Shown here: positions 10,691 to 23,022 of the stretch, in pieces | Numbering within the stretch: position 1 is the stretch's first letter | Layout of the letters: each line of letters begins with the position of its first letter | Origin: Ceratodon purpureus | Lineage: Eukaryota; Streptophyta; Bryopsida; Pseudoditrichales; Ditrichaceae | Reading direction: 5' to 3' | Length of the DNA: 64,000 nt | NCBI GenBank assembly: GCA_014871385.1 | Contig: CM026432.1 | Location: 389,194-453,193 of the forward strand | Notes under the pieces: generated by a model | Told to the model about the DNA's origin: nothing | The model's input: the letters and a program-made list of their open reading frames with translations, nothing else | Database searches by the model: none | Made by a program: the position numbers and the translations under genes

Positions 10691-12168
10691 CAAGAACATG
10701 AAAGTAAATTGTATCTTGACTATTTCAGCACAGCATTTAATCTTGAAGACCTGTCATATTGTATCCATGACTTGTTTGAGTGAGATAAAACAACAAGAAT
10801 ATAAACAAGTCGAGGAGGATCACAACATCCACGCTCTGCAAGTCTTTCCTCTCTGGTTCGCAATAGTACTGCCCATCTTTATTTTCCTTCCAAACACTAT
10901 CCTTTCCATCTTGTGCAATTCAAGATCTTCATCCTTTGAGATACATCCTTTTATGTCCTTAAAGACTCTTCTTTTCTCTTCAAATTTCCACTCTGAAGCT
11001 AACGAAAGAGCAGACCACAAGCTTGTACACACTCCCCAAAGCTGCACCAACACTACGAAGTTCAAGTAATCTCTCCAACCAATTCACTATCTCATACTTA
11101 GTAAGTGGCCAAAGCTACAATTGGACCTTTTTCAATCCTATATACAATGAGGATGGGACTGAGTCATTTGTAACCCTAATCCTGTAAGGGGTCTCCACCT
11201 CTCTTGGAGCTTTCTTCCAATCACAAGAGTAGTCAAGCTTCTTTTGACCTTAGAAGAGAGTAACCCTAAGTAACTTTTGCAGCGCACTTTGGACTTCCAC
11301 TATAAATACAACTTTAAAAGTAGTCGTACTTTTCATAATCACTTTCATCAAAAATACATCAAAGTCTTTCTTCAAACAAATGTAAATTCTCCATAGCAAT
11401 CTTGTTGTTTGGAACAATTGTATACACATGGATAGCCCCTCAAAGTTTTAAATGCTTCTAAAAACTCTTCACCTCCCCCTAACTCCTTACTAAACATATT
11501 TAAGTATTGCCTTTTTTGTTTTTGAAATTGTGCTAGTTTTTCCTTTAATCCATACAAGCAGAAAGCATGTGCCATGCAAACATCAATCGTGTCTTCTGTT
11601 TACCATCTAGAATGAGCTAAGTATTAGAATCATAAAGCATACATTTTTAAAAAAATCGTATAGCTGATAAAATTGAACGTTTTGGTTTTTGCTAATGCAA
11701 AGTTTAGTAAATAAATGGGATTCAAAGCCAATTTTAAAACTAATCTATGCTTTTTATATGCAAGATAAGATATTTAAACCCATGGAAATATATACTTCTC
11801 TATATCAACAGTCTTTTTACAATGAATCTTAGAGACTCTTTAGCCCCACCAATATGAACTTCAAATGTTCAAATATGGTTAAACTCACATCAATATTTTT
11901 TCAAATGTTCAAATTTGATTAGCCCACGTCAACATTTTTTAAAATGATAAAACCTTTTGTAAAAACTTTCTAATAGAATTCTACATAGGTCTAGAATTTG
12001 TCCTTCTCCACTAAGAAATATCAATTAATTTTCTCAAATCAAAGAAACGAATTCCGCATGTACATCACAAACAATCTTGTTTACTGAAGGAATGCCCTTA
12101 TATTTTGATCATTAATCTAGAATAATCAAATAAATATGTAGTGTGTATCAACTCTATTGCAAAATTTT

Positions 12169-12201
<33 letters not shown>

Positions 12202-13620
12202 ACACAAAAAATAATACAATCAATCAAAATTCAATCTCAAAAAAGAGAACATCTCTAGGATGTATTTATTATCACATAGCTCAAACTATTAAACAAAGAT
12301 GTAAAACTTTGCAAGTTCATAATGTCATAATATTGGATTGCCTTAGATAATCCATCAACATTCTCTAAATTGTTTTCATGAACTATGTGGCACTTTAATG
12401 GACGAACACTGTAAAAAAATCAACAATAAACTTGTTTATTGTACTTTTATGGAGGTGGACTATCAAATATCAAAGTAGAAGTAACAAACACTCTTGTGAC
12501 AAGAAATCCTAAGTACTTAAACCCAAGGATCATTGTTGTATCAACCTTAAATTTGTTTTGCCTACTTTTCAAATCCTTGTTACACCTTGAATCATAGGAT
12601 TATAACCTAAGTCATACAAAGCCAACCATGTAATTCCATCATTTTCCAACAATAGAAATCAAAACTAAGGTTGAAAGAAAAATGAATTTCCATTACTCAA
12701 AAATTCTACAGTCGGTTCAATTTACATGGATGTTTCAACAACTCAATTAAAAAAAATAATTTATCAAATAATTTATTGAAATGATATAATATTTTGACAT
12801 TAAAAAATTAGTTTTTTTGGATTACACTCTATAGAATTAACTCACTTTACTTTCATATAGAATGAAATTTTTTAGTATTCAAGTTATTTATCTCTACCAA
12901 CATTATACCCGAAGTTTAAATGTAGTAGACTGATACAAGGTCTTCAAAAAATCTTGCAATGGAAATAAGTTTGATATATTGATAATACACATTTTATCTT
13001 TTCATGGTATTAAGTTTCTATATATCTCAAGTTGAATGGTCAATACAATTAATGGAATTTCTGCTTTGAAAAATCCAAAAAATATTATTTTAAATAACAA
13101 AATCACAAATGTCTATGTCCAAAGATGTAGAGAAAGAATGTTTTTGATACCATACCTACTAAATGAAAAAGCTTTGATTTCTCTTTTTAAAAATAAAATA
13201 AAAATAAAAATAAATTAAAAATAAACATTATAATTTAAGCTATCAAAAGTTGAGAACAAACTAGTTTTAAAAAAAGCATATGCATCTTAATATTATGGAA
13301 AGGGATGAAAAAATAAAAATAAAAAACTCCAAAAAAAATTCTTAGATTTCTTAGCCTAAAAAAGAATATCTAAATGCACAATCAAAATTGATTTCACATA
13401 AATGTACCCAAAGTGCCAATTACCTTTGAAAGAAAGAAACAATTATTTGTAAAGAAAGCAGAGGAAGAGATGCAGAGAAAGAGATATTTCAAATGTGAGA
13501 TTTCAATTCTCTGTCATGTATATATATTCAATACATGCATTTAAGAAAAGGAAGTCGGAGTGGACACAAAGTGGAAATTGTACTTTGAATTGTCCTGTAC
13601 AATACAATAAAATCAAAGAG
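10691..13620. other. AT-rich noncoding stretch with poly(A) tract
   Basis: No supported gene. The minus-strand frames at 10820-11065 and 11372-11575 may be weathered coding remnants but match nothing I recognise. There is a 31-base A run at 12170-12200 and A/T-rich low-complexity sequence at about 13190-13230 and 13310-13340. Confidence 0.5.
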
Positions 13621-13630
13621 GGCAAAGGTC

Positions 13631-13769
13631 AATGAATGAATGAATGAATGTATGAGCCTGGTGATGGGATGACGGAGTCAAGCCTCAGTGAGTCAGTCAC
13701 GCTCCTGCGAGCGAGCACGTTCGTCACTCACATATTCATTCATTCATTCATTCATTCATTCATTCATGC
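13631..13769. repeat. inverted pair of tetranucleotide microsatellites
   Basis: (AATG)5 at 13631-13650 faces (ATTC/CATT)n at about 13734-13767 across a spacer of some 83 bp. Because the two tracts are complementary they could fold into a stem of roughly 20 bp. Confidence 0.75.
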
Positions 13770-13869
13770 ATGCATACGAGCGAGCATGAAGGGGAAACTT
13801 ACGCGTGTCCGTCACCACTCAAGGGATGCCCCGCCCTCGGAGAAGAGAAGGGTAAGTCACTAGGCCTGA

Positions 13870-15310
13870 CCCTACTACTATACTGTAGTACTGTAGTAGT
13901 ACTAGTACAATACAAGTACTAACTTAGTAACTGGCGAATGATGGAGCACCTAAGTTAGGCTGCATTCCAACTATCTTACTCTAGGTATAAGGTAAGTTAA
14001 GTTGTAGAGAACAAGTTGTGATATTATGAACTTACTGTACGGTGCTCACTGCTCAGTGCTCACTAGCAACTGCTGCTGGGACATGTGACATGACCCATGG
14101 CAAGTAAGTTTCCTTTCACGCACTGGCACCATCGCATCGCATTTCATCACATCACATCACACATCGCCCCCAGGGCCCCACCCACTCACCCACCCACCCT
14201 CGAGCCTCGCCCGCCCTCACCGGCGCTCACCCGCGGAAGGAAGGAAGGAATGATTGCCTTTGCATGCCTTTGCAGGCTGAGCCAACTTACTAAACTTCAC
14301 CTCGAGTCGCCTAACTTAGGGTTTGGGTCTGGGTCTGGGTCTGGGTCTGGGTCTGGGTCTGGGTCTGGGTCTGGGATTCTGGGTCTGGGTCTGGGTCTGG
14401 GACTCTGGGTCTGGATTGGGTTCCACGCCACGCCACGCCACGCCAAGCCAAGTTGCCCTCCCTCGGGAGTCGGGGCTTTACCGCAGTTCCGCACTCCCGG
14501 TGATTGGTTCCCTGGCACTCCTTCCCTCTGCCGCGGCGGGTCTGGTGGTGTCGTTGAGGTTTTCTTCTCCCTTTCCCTTTCCCCTCTTCGCCTCTTCCCC
14601 TCTTTCCCTCTTCCCCCTTATCGTTTCTCGTTGCCCTCCCTCTCCTTGAGGGCTTTCTCCCACTCATCTCCACCACCATCGCTTCTTCTAGACTCATTGC
14701 AGCTGCGTCTCTGTTTCTACCTCTCTAACGTCGTCACTAGCGGGATCGGCCGCCTTCGTCGTCGTTCGTGGGGATTCACAGCAGGCTCCAAGGTAAGAAT
14801 TCGTTTCTCGCATTTTGCTTCCTCCGACCGTACCACTAGCTTGGCTGTCCATTAGTCTGGATGTGGATGATGATGATGATGTTACGTTTTTTCATGTTCA
14901 GGTTACTCCGCAAGATCTAGTGGCAAGAAAGCGCCTCTTGGTAACAGAGCAGGAATAGTTACAATCGTCCGCCTCGAGACGCAACCCTAATCTTCAACTT
15001 GGGTCCAGGACGTTGACAGGAGTTCGGGCTCATCTGAAGCTTGATGATACAATTTACGGTATGTTTATTGCTATGATCCTGAATTTTCGATGTTATGCAT
15101 GGTTGGTTTGTATGTTCGTCCAGCCCGACTTTGATTCAGTCGCCGGATTTGCAACTTTTATGTTCATAGACATTTTTAGTTCAAGACTTTGATGGCATGT
15201 CCCTGATTGCTTTTTGTGCTGAATTCTTGGCTATGGCATGGTGTTTGGCAGTGAAGGGCAAGGTTTTGGTCAGTTAATTTCTGCAATTTGATGCTGAGGT
15301 AGCGTGAGAA
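13870..15310 (+). promoter_or_regulatory. upstream region and probable spliced 5' leader of the MRG gene
   Basis: This holds CTAACTTAG/CTAAGTTAG at 13919-13927, 13950-13958 and 14311-14319, a (GGGTCT)n tract at 14325-14416 and a long pyrimidine-rich block at 14560-14660. Two good donors, AAG|GTAAGA near 14792 and ACG|GTATGT near 15059, and an acceptor TTCAG before 14902 suggest noncoding 5' exons, for example 14902-15059. The 252-codon frame at 14097-14855 is driven by the GGGTCT repeat (alternating Gly/Ser) and is not a gene. Confidence 0.5.
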
Positions 15311-16219
15311 ATGGGAAGTTCATATGCTGCAGTGAAGGATGAATCTGAAGGTAGTGGAGATGAGAAGCCAGAGACTGGCCAGTTCACGGAAGGTGAGAAA
15401 GTTTTGGCCTATCACGGCCCTCTGATTTATGACACAAAAATTCTGAAAGCTGAGTTTCGGAAGAAGGAATGGAAGTACTTCGTGCATTATTTGGGATGGA
15501 GCAAGAACTGGGATGAGTGGGTTGGTGCTGATAGGCTGATGAAGCCTACAGAGGAGAACCTGGAGAAGCAGAAAAAGCTCTTCAAAAATCAGACGGGAGA
15601 CAAGCAGACGAAAGGCCGGGTACCTGCAGGGAAGCAGAAGAGCGCGGCTGAGAAAGAACTTAAAACTGAGAGCAAGTCGTTGGCTACGGTAGGAAAAAAG
15701 AGAAAATCTGATCCAGTAGTTGAAGCAAAAGATTCAGACGATGCTGATCCCCTGTTGAAGATCGCCCTGCCGGGAACCTTGAAAAAACAGCTGGTGGAAG
15801 ACTGGGAATTCATCACTCAAATGGGAAAGGTTGTAAAGCTGCCACGATCTCCATCTGCTGAGGAGATTTTTAAGAAGTACATAGACTTTAAAACTAAGCG
15901 GGACGGTGCAGTAGAGGACTCGTTAGTGGAAGTGTTGAACGGTTTGAGAAGCTACTTTGATAAGTCTCTGCCAGCGATGTTGTTGTACCCCCAGGAACGA
16001 GCACAGTATGCCAGTGTAGTCCCTCAAGGAAGCACGATCAGTCCAAGCAGCATATATGGAGCAGAGCACCTCCTTCGATTGTTTGTGAAGTTATCGGAGT
16101 TGCTTGTCCACATCAACATGGAGCAGGAAGCGTTGACACAGCTTCAACAGAAATTGGCAGATTTTCTCAAGTTTCTTCAACGGAACCAGAGCAATTTTTT
16201 TCTTACCAGTTATGGGTGA
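15311..16219 (+). CDS. MRG: MRG-family chromo-barrel protein (MRG1/MRG2, MORF4/EAF3 relative)
   Basis: One uninterrupted frame of 302 aa. Residues ~25-80 form the chromo-barrel (EKVLAYHGPLIYDTKIL, then YFVHYLGWSKNWDEWV), whose aromatic cage reads H3K4/K36 methylation in this family. A Lys/Glu-rich linker follows (about 85-145). The MRG domain is at about 150-300, beginning ALPGTLKKQLVEDWEFIT and ending FLKFLQRNQSNFF. In plants these proteins recruit histone acetyltransferase complexes to active genes. Length and both domains are complete. Plant MRG genes I know are split into many coding exons, so this single-exon coding region with introns apparently only in the 5' leader is odd and might be a retrocopy that gained a promoter. 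The start is the first ATG of the frame. Confidence 0.93.
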   Translation: MGSSYAAVKDESEGSGDEKPETGQFTEGEKVLAYHGPLIYDTKILKAEFRKKEWKYFVHYLGWSKNWDEWVGADRLMKPTEENLEKQKKLFKNQTGDKQTKGRVPAGKQKSAAEKELKTESKSLATVGKKRKSDPVVEAKDSDDADPLLKIALPGTLKKQLVEDWEFITQMGKVVKLPRSPSAEEIFKKYIDFKTKRDGAVEDSLVEVLNGLRSYFDKSLPAMLLYPQERAQYASVVPQGSTISPSSIYGAEHLLRLFVKLSELLVHINMEQEALTQLQQKLADFLKFLQRNQSNFFLTSYG

Positions 16220-17924
16220 GCTAGCTGCAGTTTTAGATGTGAAATTGTTCGTGCACTTCGGAATCATTTCTCTATAGCCAGTTTCCTCACTGCGTTTTAC
16301 ACCAGATCAAAGATGATCTTCCATTGTTTTGTGTAGCTACAGCGACTCAACGATCATTGATGATGGTGCCCCTTGTAATCATCTCAGTCTGCTGAGTTGG
16401 AAGTGGAAACATGGTAATGAAATGATTTTCATGAGCAAATGGAGAAATTCCTTGCTGCAATAGTATTGTTTTCTCGCTCAATAATGTTGATGTTTGTGTT
16501 CCGATGGGTGAGTGGACGGGGTTTTTAAATAACTCGGCATCAAGACTTCGTCAAAAACCTCATATGACTTCTTCAACCGCCTGTAGCTGCATTTACAAAC
16601 CTTAGTATTTGATCACAACCTTAGCATAATTCCTGGGACCTTTTGGAGATAGCTGTCTAAAATAGCTGGACACACTTAAGGCCCATTTGCACATGGATAA
16701 AAATTTAACTCCTCCCCAATTTTGAGAAAAATATGTGCTTTGTATGAAAGGTGTCATCAATGAGGTTTGGAAAAGTGTTAGCAATAGTGGGGAGATTCGT
16801 AATGGCCCCTCAAGTGCCACATTAGCTAAGACCATTTTTTAGTGTTTAAAAATATGGAATATTTTCTATTTTGGTACTTCCTTAACAATTGCCTACTATT
16901 GCTCAAATATTTTCTGTTCTTCTAAATGTTAGCTAATACCCATTCTAAAAAATGTGCCATGTGTACATCCATGTAGGATTGGTAATTACTAAAGAACTTA
17001 GGTGCGAACACACATTTTTTTAAGGATGTAAGACCCCCTTTTAAGACCATCTCTAAGGCCAAGTGCGAACTAACCTTAAGCTTACAAATGCTAGGCCTAG
17101 GAGAACATGGCCCATGGCGTGAGGTAGACTAAGTATGCCACATGAGAAAACAAAATGGATTGGAAAAGAAGCCTAGGGCCGTAATTGGACTCGCAAGCAT
17201 TGATGGAGCATTCGGTTTAACCAATGTTCGGGTATTTAAAGCGGGTACACACTCTGCACCATTTGTAATTCTCCACTTCTCTAGAAGCTCTCATTCAATC
17301 ACTTTCAATCACAATAACATTCAAGTTCTTTAGGCCTCCGAATACAGTTACTTCGAGGTAACTTCGACAGTGCACGTGGATAGGCTCCGCACTTCCAATT
17401 TAACATTGATGCCCAAAACCGAAGTGCATATGATCTTCATATACTCAGCCATCTAGTATTCAAATATCTGATTGTATAAGAAAATTTAAGGTTTAAGAAG
17501 TAAATTATAAAAATTAAAAGAAACTAGAGAATTTGCCACCCATTCAATAAAGATGTGTGGACTGACAAAGTTGTTCTCATATCCTGCATATGATTCTCTT
17601 AGAGTTCAATTCAGTCTAGACGTTGAAAATAAGAGCACTACTCCTTTTACATTTAAATATAAATATAAATTCATATAAACCGTTCCTTTTAATTTAAATT
17701 TTACTTTTAAATTCTTTCTATACGATATAAATAATGTGAATATGTTTTCTTTCTTTTTAGAACTAAATTATACTTTGAGGCTTTCAAAATATATTTTATA
17801 TATACTATTATATACCGGTCTTTGGATTTTATCTGATTATATATTTCTGGTTATTTTAGTATATAAATTTGAATATAGATTATTCATATTACAATATAAA
17901 TAGAAATATAACCTTTAAAACAAA
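16220..17924. other. noncoding spacer, becoming very AT-rich
   Basis: The first ~300 bp are probably the MRG 3' UTR. The remainder holds short frames only (16602-16835, 17142-17333) with no recognised content. After about 17450 the DNA is strongly AT-rich and runs into the AT-rich GDSL gene. Confidence 0.45.
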
Positions 17925-19490
17925 ATGGATAAATTTATAGTTTTTATATGGTTCACAGCATTTATGTGTCAACTTTGTTCAGGTAAGGTGTTTTTTAATT
18001 ATTGATTTTTTTCGTTTGAATGTTGATTTTAGTCTATAATTTCTAATTTTTTTTTCTTTATAAAATATTTATAATGATCTAAACTACTTTTAAAAACGTT
18101 ATTTCCACATGATCAAAAATCAAATATTTAAAAATCAATTTTAATCAACAAATGATATTTTGTTTGGCAGCTGAATCTACATCGAATAATGTAAAAGCAA
18201 TATATGCGTTTGGAGATTCATATGTAGATACCGGAAATGTAAATCATGAAAATGGAAGTTTGACATGGGATAAACCTTATGGAATAACATGGCCGGGTTA
18301 TGCCGATGGTCGTTTCAGTGATGGCCAAATTGAAACAGACTACATAGCTCACTATTTTAATTTACCATCTCCGGTACCATTTAACCAAATTTTAAATTAT
18401 AATACATATAATGGAATCAACTTTGCTGTAGGAAGTTCTGGAGTTACATACGCAAATAAAAAGCCAACATTAAATGTACAAGTTAATCAATTTGAAGAAT
18501 GTTTAGAAAATGGTATCATTAAAAAACAAGACCTTCAAAATTCAATTGCATTTATTGGAACAGGCGTAAATGACTATACTTCATACAAAGGTTTAAATGA
18601 GGTAATTTACCATCATTATTTTATCAATTATTGTTTTATTAATTGATTTTTAATTCATAATCTTCATATATGTTTTAAGTTCTCTATCTTTGAAATAATC
18701 ATATATCAATTTTTAATTCTAATGAATTCTTTTAATATGTATATATTGAAAAATTCATTTAAATAGTTATCAATGACTAATATTTATTGTTTTAAAATTT
18801 TACAGACAATTCCAGCTTTATTAGACAACGTTGTAGATGGACTTGCTTGGAATGTACTTCGGCTCTTCAAAATGGGCATCCATAACATTCTTGTATCCAA
18901 CTTGGCCCCTATGTCATGTTTTCCTCAATACACTGCAATATACAATTATACCCATTGTTTAGACAATACAACATTGACATATAAAACTCAAGAATTACAC
19001 AACATCAAATTGGAAAACGCAATGACTTCACTTGATAAAAATGTAGAAGGATTGAAAATTCTTCTATTAGATCAATCAAAAGCTTTTCAATATTTAGTGG
19101 ATTCTGCATCAATATTAGGTAAGTTACAAAGTTATATAAGTTATTGTGTTGCAATTATTTTTTATTCACCATTAAATGTCTACTTTTTCTTTAAGCACCT
19201 TTAATTTTTGAATTTATATAGTTGAATTTAGTTAAACTCTTCATTGATGTGTAGGTTTTGAAGACTCTGTAATACCATGTTGTAAAGGAGCCATGGATAA
19301 TGATGTCTTAAAGTGTGGCAAAGACGATCAATATGGGCATCCATTATATTCTCTATGTAAAGATCCAACAAAGGCTTTATTTTGGGATGGTTGGCATTTA
19401 ACAGAAACCGCATATGAAGCAATTATACAATTATATACTTTTAAAACAGGATTTACAAAATTAGCCGACAATCTCAAGTCATGGTTGTAG
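17925..19490 (+). CDS. GDSL-type esterase/lipase, secreted, AT-rich codon use
   Basis: Four exons: 17925-17982, 18171-18601, 18806-19118 and 19255-19490 (345 aa). Phases are 1, 0 and 1. Exon 1 encodes only a signal peptide (MDKFIVFIWFTAFMCQLCS) and is too short for simple frame scanning. GDSL blocks are present in order: FGDSYVDTGN with the nucleophilic Ser (block I), INFAVGSSGVTY (block II, Gly), FIGTGVNDYTS (block III, Asn) and LFWDGWHLTE with the catalytic Asp-x-x-His (block V). Ester hydrolysis of an unknown secreted or cell-wall substrate is the family role. Third positions are almost always A or T, in sharp contrast to the second GDSL gene at 32595, and the introns are extremely AT-rich. 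No frame damage was seen, so it appears functional. Confidence 0.87.
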
Positions 19491-19574
19491 GAAGAAGTAT
19501 ATAAATATAAATTAAATACATATTTAAATAATTCCAAAAAAAGAATTTAATCAATTGTTAGTATTAACATATAG

Positions 19575-19575
<1 letters not shown>

Positions 19576-19635
<60 letters not shown>
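19576..19635. repeat. (TA)n microsatellite
   Basis: About 30 TA units lie just downstream of the AT-rich GDSL gene. Confidence 0.95.
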
Positions 19636-19638
<3 letters not shown>

Positions 19639-19759
19639 TTTTTACAACTTGGCATGTCGTTATGTGGGTAAAATGCATCTGTTAATTGCTAATTGATTGT
19701 TGATGTGAGATATTTTTAAATGTAATATTAATTTTGAAAACATAAATAAAAGCTTTATC

Positions 19760-21216
19760 CTGGAGAAATATGAATGGTATGGATTAGGATGGATTAGTTT
19801 GGAAGTAGTAGATTGAGTTTGGAGTGAAATCTAAATTATATATGTGTGCAATAGGCCAGCAAATGGACAGAGGGAGGGAGGAGCCACCCACCCACCCGGG
19901 AACGGGAACGGGAATGGGAATGGGAATGGGAATGGGAATGGGAATGGGCGAATGAGTATGACCATGGTCCATGCAAGACGAATGGAGTAACTTAGTGTAG
20001 TGTACGAAGGAAGTGCCATGCCATGATCATTGCATGCGAGCATTGCGAGCGAGGCAAGCCTGAACAGCGAGCCTGCGTGGCGAAGGAATAAGTGAAGGAA
20101 GGACCACGGGGAGGGGGAGGGGGAGGGGGGATATTTTGCAGCAGCAGTTGGACCTTGGCAGTGTCACTGCTTCCAAGTGTTCCAGGAGAGCCCACTCAGT
20201 CACTGACTGAGGAAGCCATTTGGCCGTATGCGAAGAATAGAAGTAGTACACACAAGAGAATGAAGGGCAACGGGCACTCCGCACTCCGCACTGCGACTGC
20301 GACTGCTCACTGCTCACCCGAGGCCAGCCCAGGAGGCTCAGTGCCTCACCCCACCCCACCCCACCCCACTCCACTCCACTCCATTCCACCCCGCGAGACT
20401 GGCCACCGTCAGCTCATCATCCCATCCCATCCCGTCCCCCCAGCTGAGCTGCAGCTGCCCCACCGCAGGACCAACCGAACTCACTCATATCAACATACGC
20501 ATCAAGTAGCTAGCTCGGTACTACGGTACTACTACTGCTAAGTTACTCTCACAAACAAACTTCCTTCCATCCCTTAGTACTGGTACTAACTTACTAGTAC
20601 CCCTACTAGGAACAGCCTGCCACACCACCATTCATTCATTTATTCATGCGTTCATTCATTCTCCTCCGCTCCCGGACTGCCAAGTTGTGCTGAGGGCGGC
20701 ACTCTGACCTCGCTATCTCCGCCCCTCTCCTCTCCTCTCCTCTCCTCGCCTCTCTCCTCTCCTCTCCTCTCCTCGCCTCTCTCCTCTCCAGGTTGGCCTC
20801 TCAACTCATGCCCCTCAGGCTCTTCAAGCCTACACACACTCTTCCCTACCTTACTAGCAGCTCTGGTGCTACTAGCTTGGGGGTGCTCTTGCTTTTGGCT
20901 CGCCAGGTGGGTTTTGTCACTTGGGCTAACTTTGTGACTCCATTCTTTGTGACTAGTACATTCCCTGGTGGTTTCAAGTTGCCTGGAGGTTACTTGTTCA
21001 TGTTGGTAGTTCGGGTGAGGATTAGGAGAGGTTTCGTGTGAGGATAAGGTCAAAGGCTGCTTCTTTTTTGCTTTTTTTTTTTTTTCGTTGGTTTGTTTGC
21101 TTGTTTTGGCTTGTGGGGGCTTATGGTGATTGTTATTGAAGAGTGGTGTTTGTTTTGTTGGTACGTGTAGGATTGTGTTAGGTGTTGTTGTGTGAATTTC
21201 GTACCTGCTTGGAGCG
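19760..21216 (+). promoter_or_regulatory. upstream region and leader of the ribose-5-phosphate isomerase gene, rich in simple repeats
   Basis: Contents, left to right: (GGGAAC/GGGAAT)n at 19898-19948, GTAACTTAG at 19987-19995, a G4AG5 run at 20108-20130, a CCCCA/CCACT run at 20347-20392, CTAAGTTAC at 20538-20546 and a (TCTCC)n block at about 20727-20789. A pyrimidine-to-T-rich leader follows before the ATG. The G-rich repeats are on the coding strand. No gene is supported, and the frames at 20027-20541 and 20652-21245 are products of the repeats. Confidence 0.5.
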
Positions 21217-23022
21217 ATGGCGACTTCGGCTATGCTGCGGCACACTGCACTCGCGTCCTCTACTGGGACGGCTGTTCCCAGCTCGAGGAGTCTCGCGGCT
21301 CCGGCTGCTAGCCAGCGCTTGGCCCTGAGGTCGACTCACCTTGGGAATGCCAAGGTTTTCTCTGCTCCAGCGCAAGTTTTGTCTCGCTCGAGCTTGCGGT
21401 TAGCCGCGACGCAGGTCGTAGCTATCAAGGATCCGTCGTCTCAGGATAATTTGAAGAGAGCCGTGGCGAAGAAGGCTGTCGAGCTTGTGAAGTCGGGGAT
21501 GGTGGTAGGTCTGGGCACTGGCTCCACATCCTCGATGGCTATTGAGGAGTTGGGTAATTTGATCAAGGCCAACAAATTGAAGGATATTGTTGGCGTTGCC
21601 ACTAGTTATCAGTCGAAGGTGCTCGCCCGCCAGTTCGGAGTGAAGACAGTCGACTTGAATGATGTGAACCACATCGACATTGCTTTTGACGGAGCCGACG
21701 AGGTCAGTTTTATGACAACCTTATCTTCTGTTTCTCTTTGAGAAGATTTAGGGTTTTGCAACACTTTAGCAATGTGAATGTGAGATAGGTGGTTTGGGAC
21801 AACGAGGCCTTTGAAAACATGAATTAGTGTTTAGAATCTTGTGTGATGAACTCGCGTAGCGCTTCATTCTCATGAAGTCTGAGTTTCACGAGGAATTTCT
21901 TGAGCCCTAGAATATTCCACATGTAGATTTTATACTACCTTTGAACGTTCTGATTTGGTTGGTGCTTACATCTAGAAAGGCATTTGTGTAGTGCGGCAAC
22001 TCTATTTTGTCCGCGACCCCCGTTATTCATGAACGTGCTGTTAGAAGCTCCTGACTGACATTCCATTTATACTTTACCTTGATTTAGTTTCCAGCTGCTC
22101 GGCTTGGATGTTTCGCAATGCGAGGGTAACGAGACCTCGTCTGTTACAGTAATGTTGCGATTAGTTTTTGTTGGGTTTTTGGTTTTGAGACATTTTTAGC
22201 TGAGCGAGTAAGGGGAATGGTGCAGGACTGCAATGAACGTAAAGGCAATGTAGTATGTGAATTTGTTCATAATCCGTCGTTGTCCATTGCTGGTTTGGTT
22301 TGTATCAACATACGGTCACAATGTTCATTTTGATTGATCAACCAACTGCTTTGACTGATTGAGTTTGGTTAAGTCATTCGAGTACGTATTGACAGCTGGT
22401 GCTCGCCATGGCAGGTAGATGCTGGCATGAACTTGATCAAGGGAGGGGGAGCTGCCCACACCATGGAGAAGGTGGTTGACTCTATCGCGAAGGAGTGTGT
22501 CATCCTGATTGACGAAACTAAAGTTGTTAAGTCCCTCGGTCTTTCGTTTCCTCTTCCAGTCGAAGTATTGCCCTTCGCTCTTGCACCTGTTCTTCGCGCA
22601 TTGGCTGCTTTGGGAGGACAGCCAGAGATTCGCACTGCTCTTCGAAAGGATGGCCCAGTCATCACGGACCTGGTTAGTTTCCTGCTCCAGATAAGACTAT
22701 CTTTTCATACACAACCAGAAGAAATGATAAATCTAATTCAGTTTTTGTACATGTTCTCGTTGCTCGAGTAGGCCATAACCATGGTCATTCAATGTTCTGG
22801 CAGGGTAACATGGTTGTGGACGTGAGATTCCCGGAAGGTGTGACAGACCCTGCTGCGCTTGAAACCAAGATCAACATGATTCCCGGAGTCATTGAGAATG
22901 GTCTATTTATCAATGTTGCAAATAAGGTGTTGGTGGGTACAAAGGACGGTGAGGAGACCTCCGTCGTAGAGTTCGCCGAGTTCGTGGCCAGCATGAAAAG
23001 CTCAGAGGAAGTCTCAGCTTGA
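21217..23022 (+). CDS. RPI: ribose-5-phosphate isomerase A, plastid form
   Basis: Three exons, 21217-21702, 22415-22672 and 22804-23022, all phase 0 (320 aa). Residues 1-~68 form a Ser/Ala/Arg-rich plastid transit peptide. The RpiA fold follows: [20 protein letters not shown], the phosphate loop [19 protein letters not shown] with the catalytic acidic residues at the exon 1/2 junction, then LIKGGGAA and [10 protein letters not shown]. It interconverts ribose-5-phosphate and ribulose-5-phosphate in the Calvin and pentose phosphate cycles. One position differs from what I expect in the family: [11 protein letters not shown] replaces the common KGRGGALLREK. The C-terminus is longer than usual and ends in a Ser/Glu-rich tail. 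Confidence 0.95.

Noticed and set aside
12170-12200. 31-base A run as the tail of a retroposed gene
   Set aside because: No coding relic ends at it, and the UFD1 relic lies on the other strand and too far away.
10691-13620. LTR retrotransposon suspected in the AT-rich block
   Set aside because: I found no matching long terminal repeats, primer-binding site or polyprotein motifs by eye.
14097-14855. 252-codon plus-strand frame with alternating Gly/Ser
   Set aside because: It is produced by the GGGTCT repeat and pyrimidine-rich leader. There is no domain, and a better explanation is the MRG 5' region.
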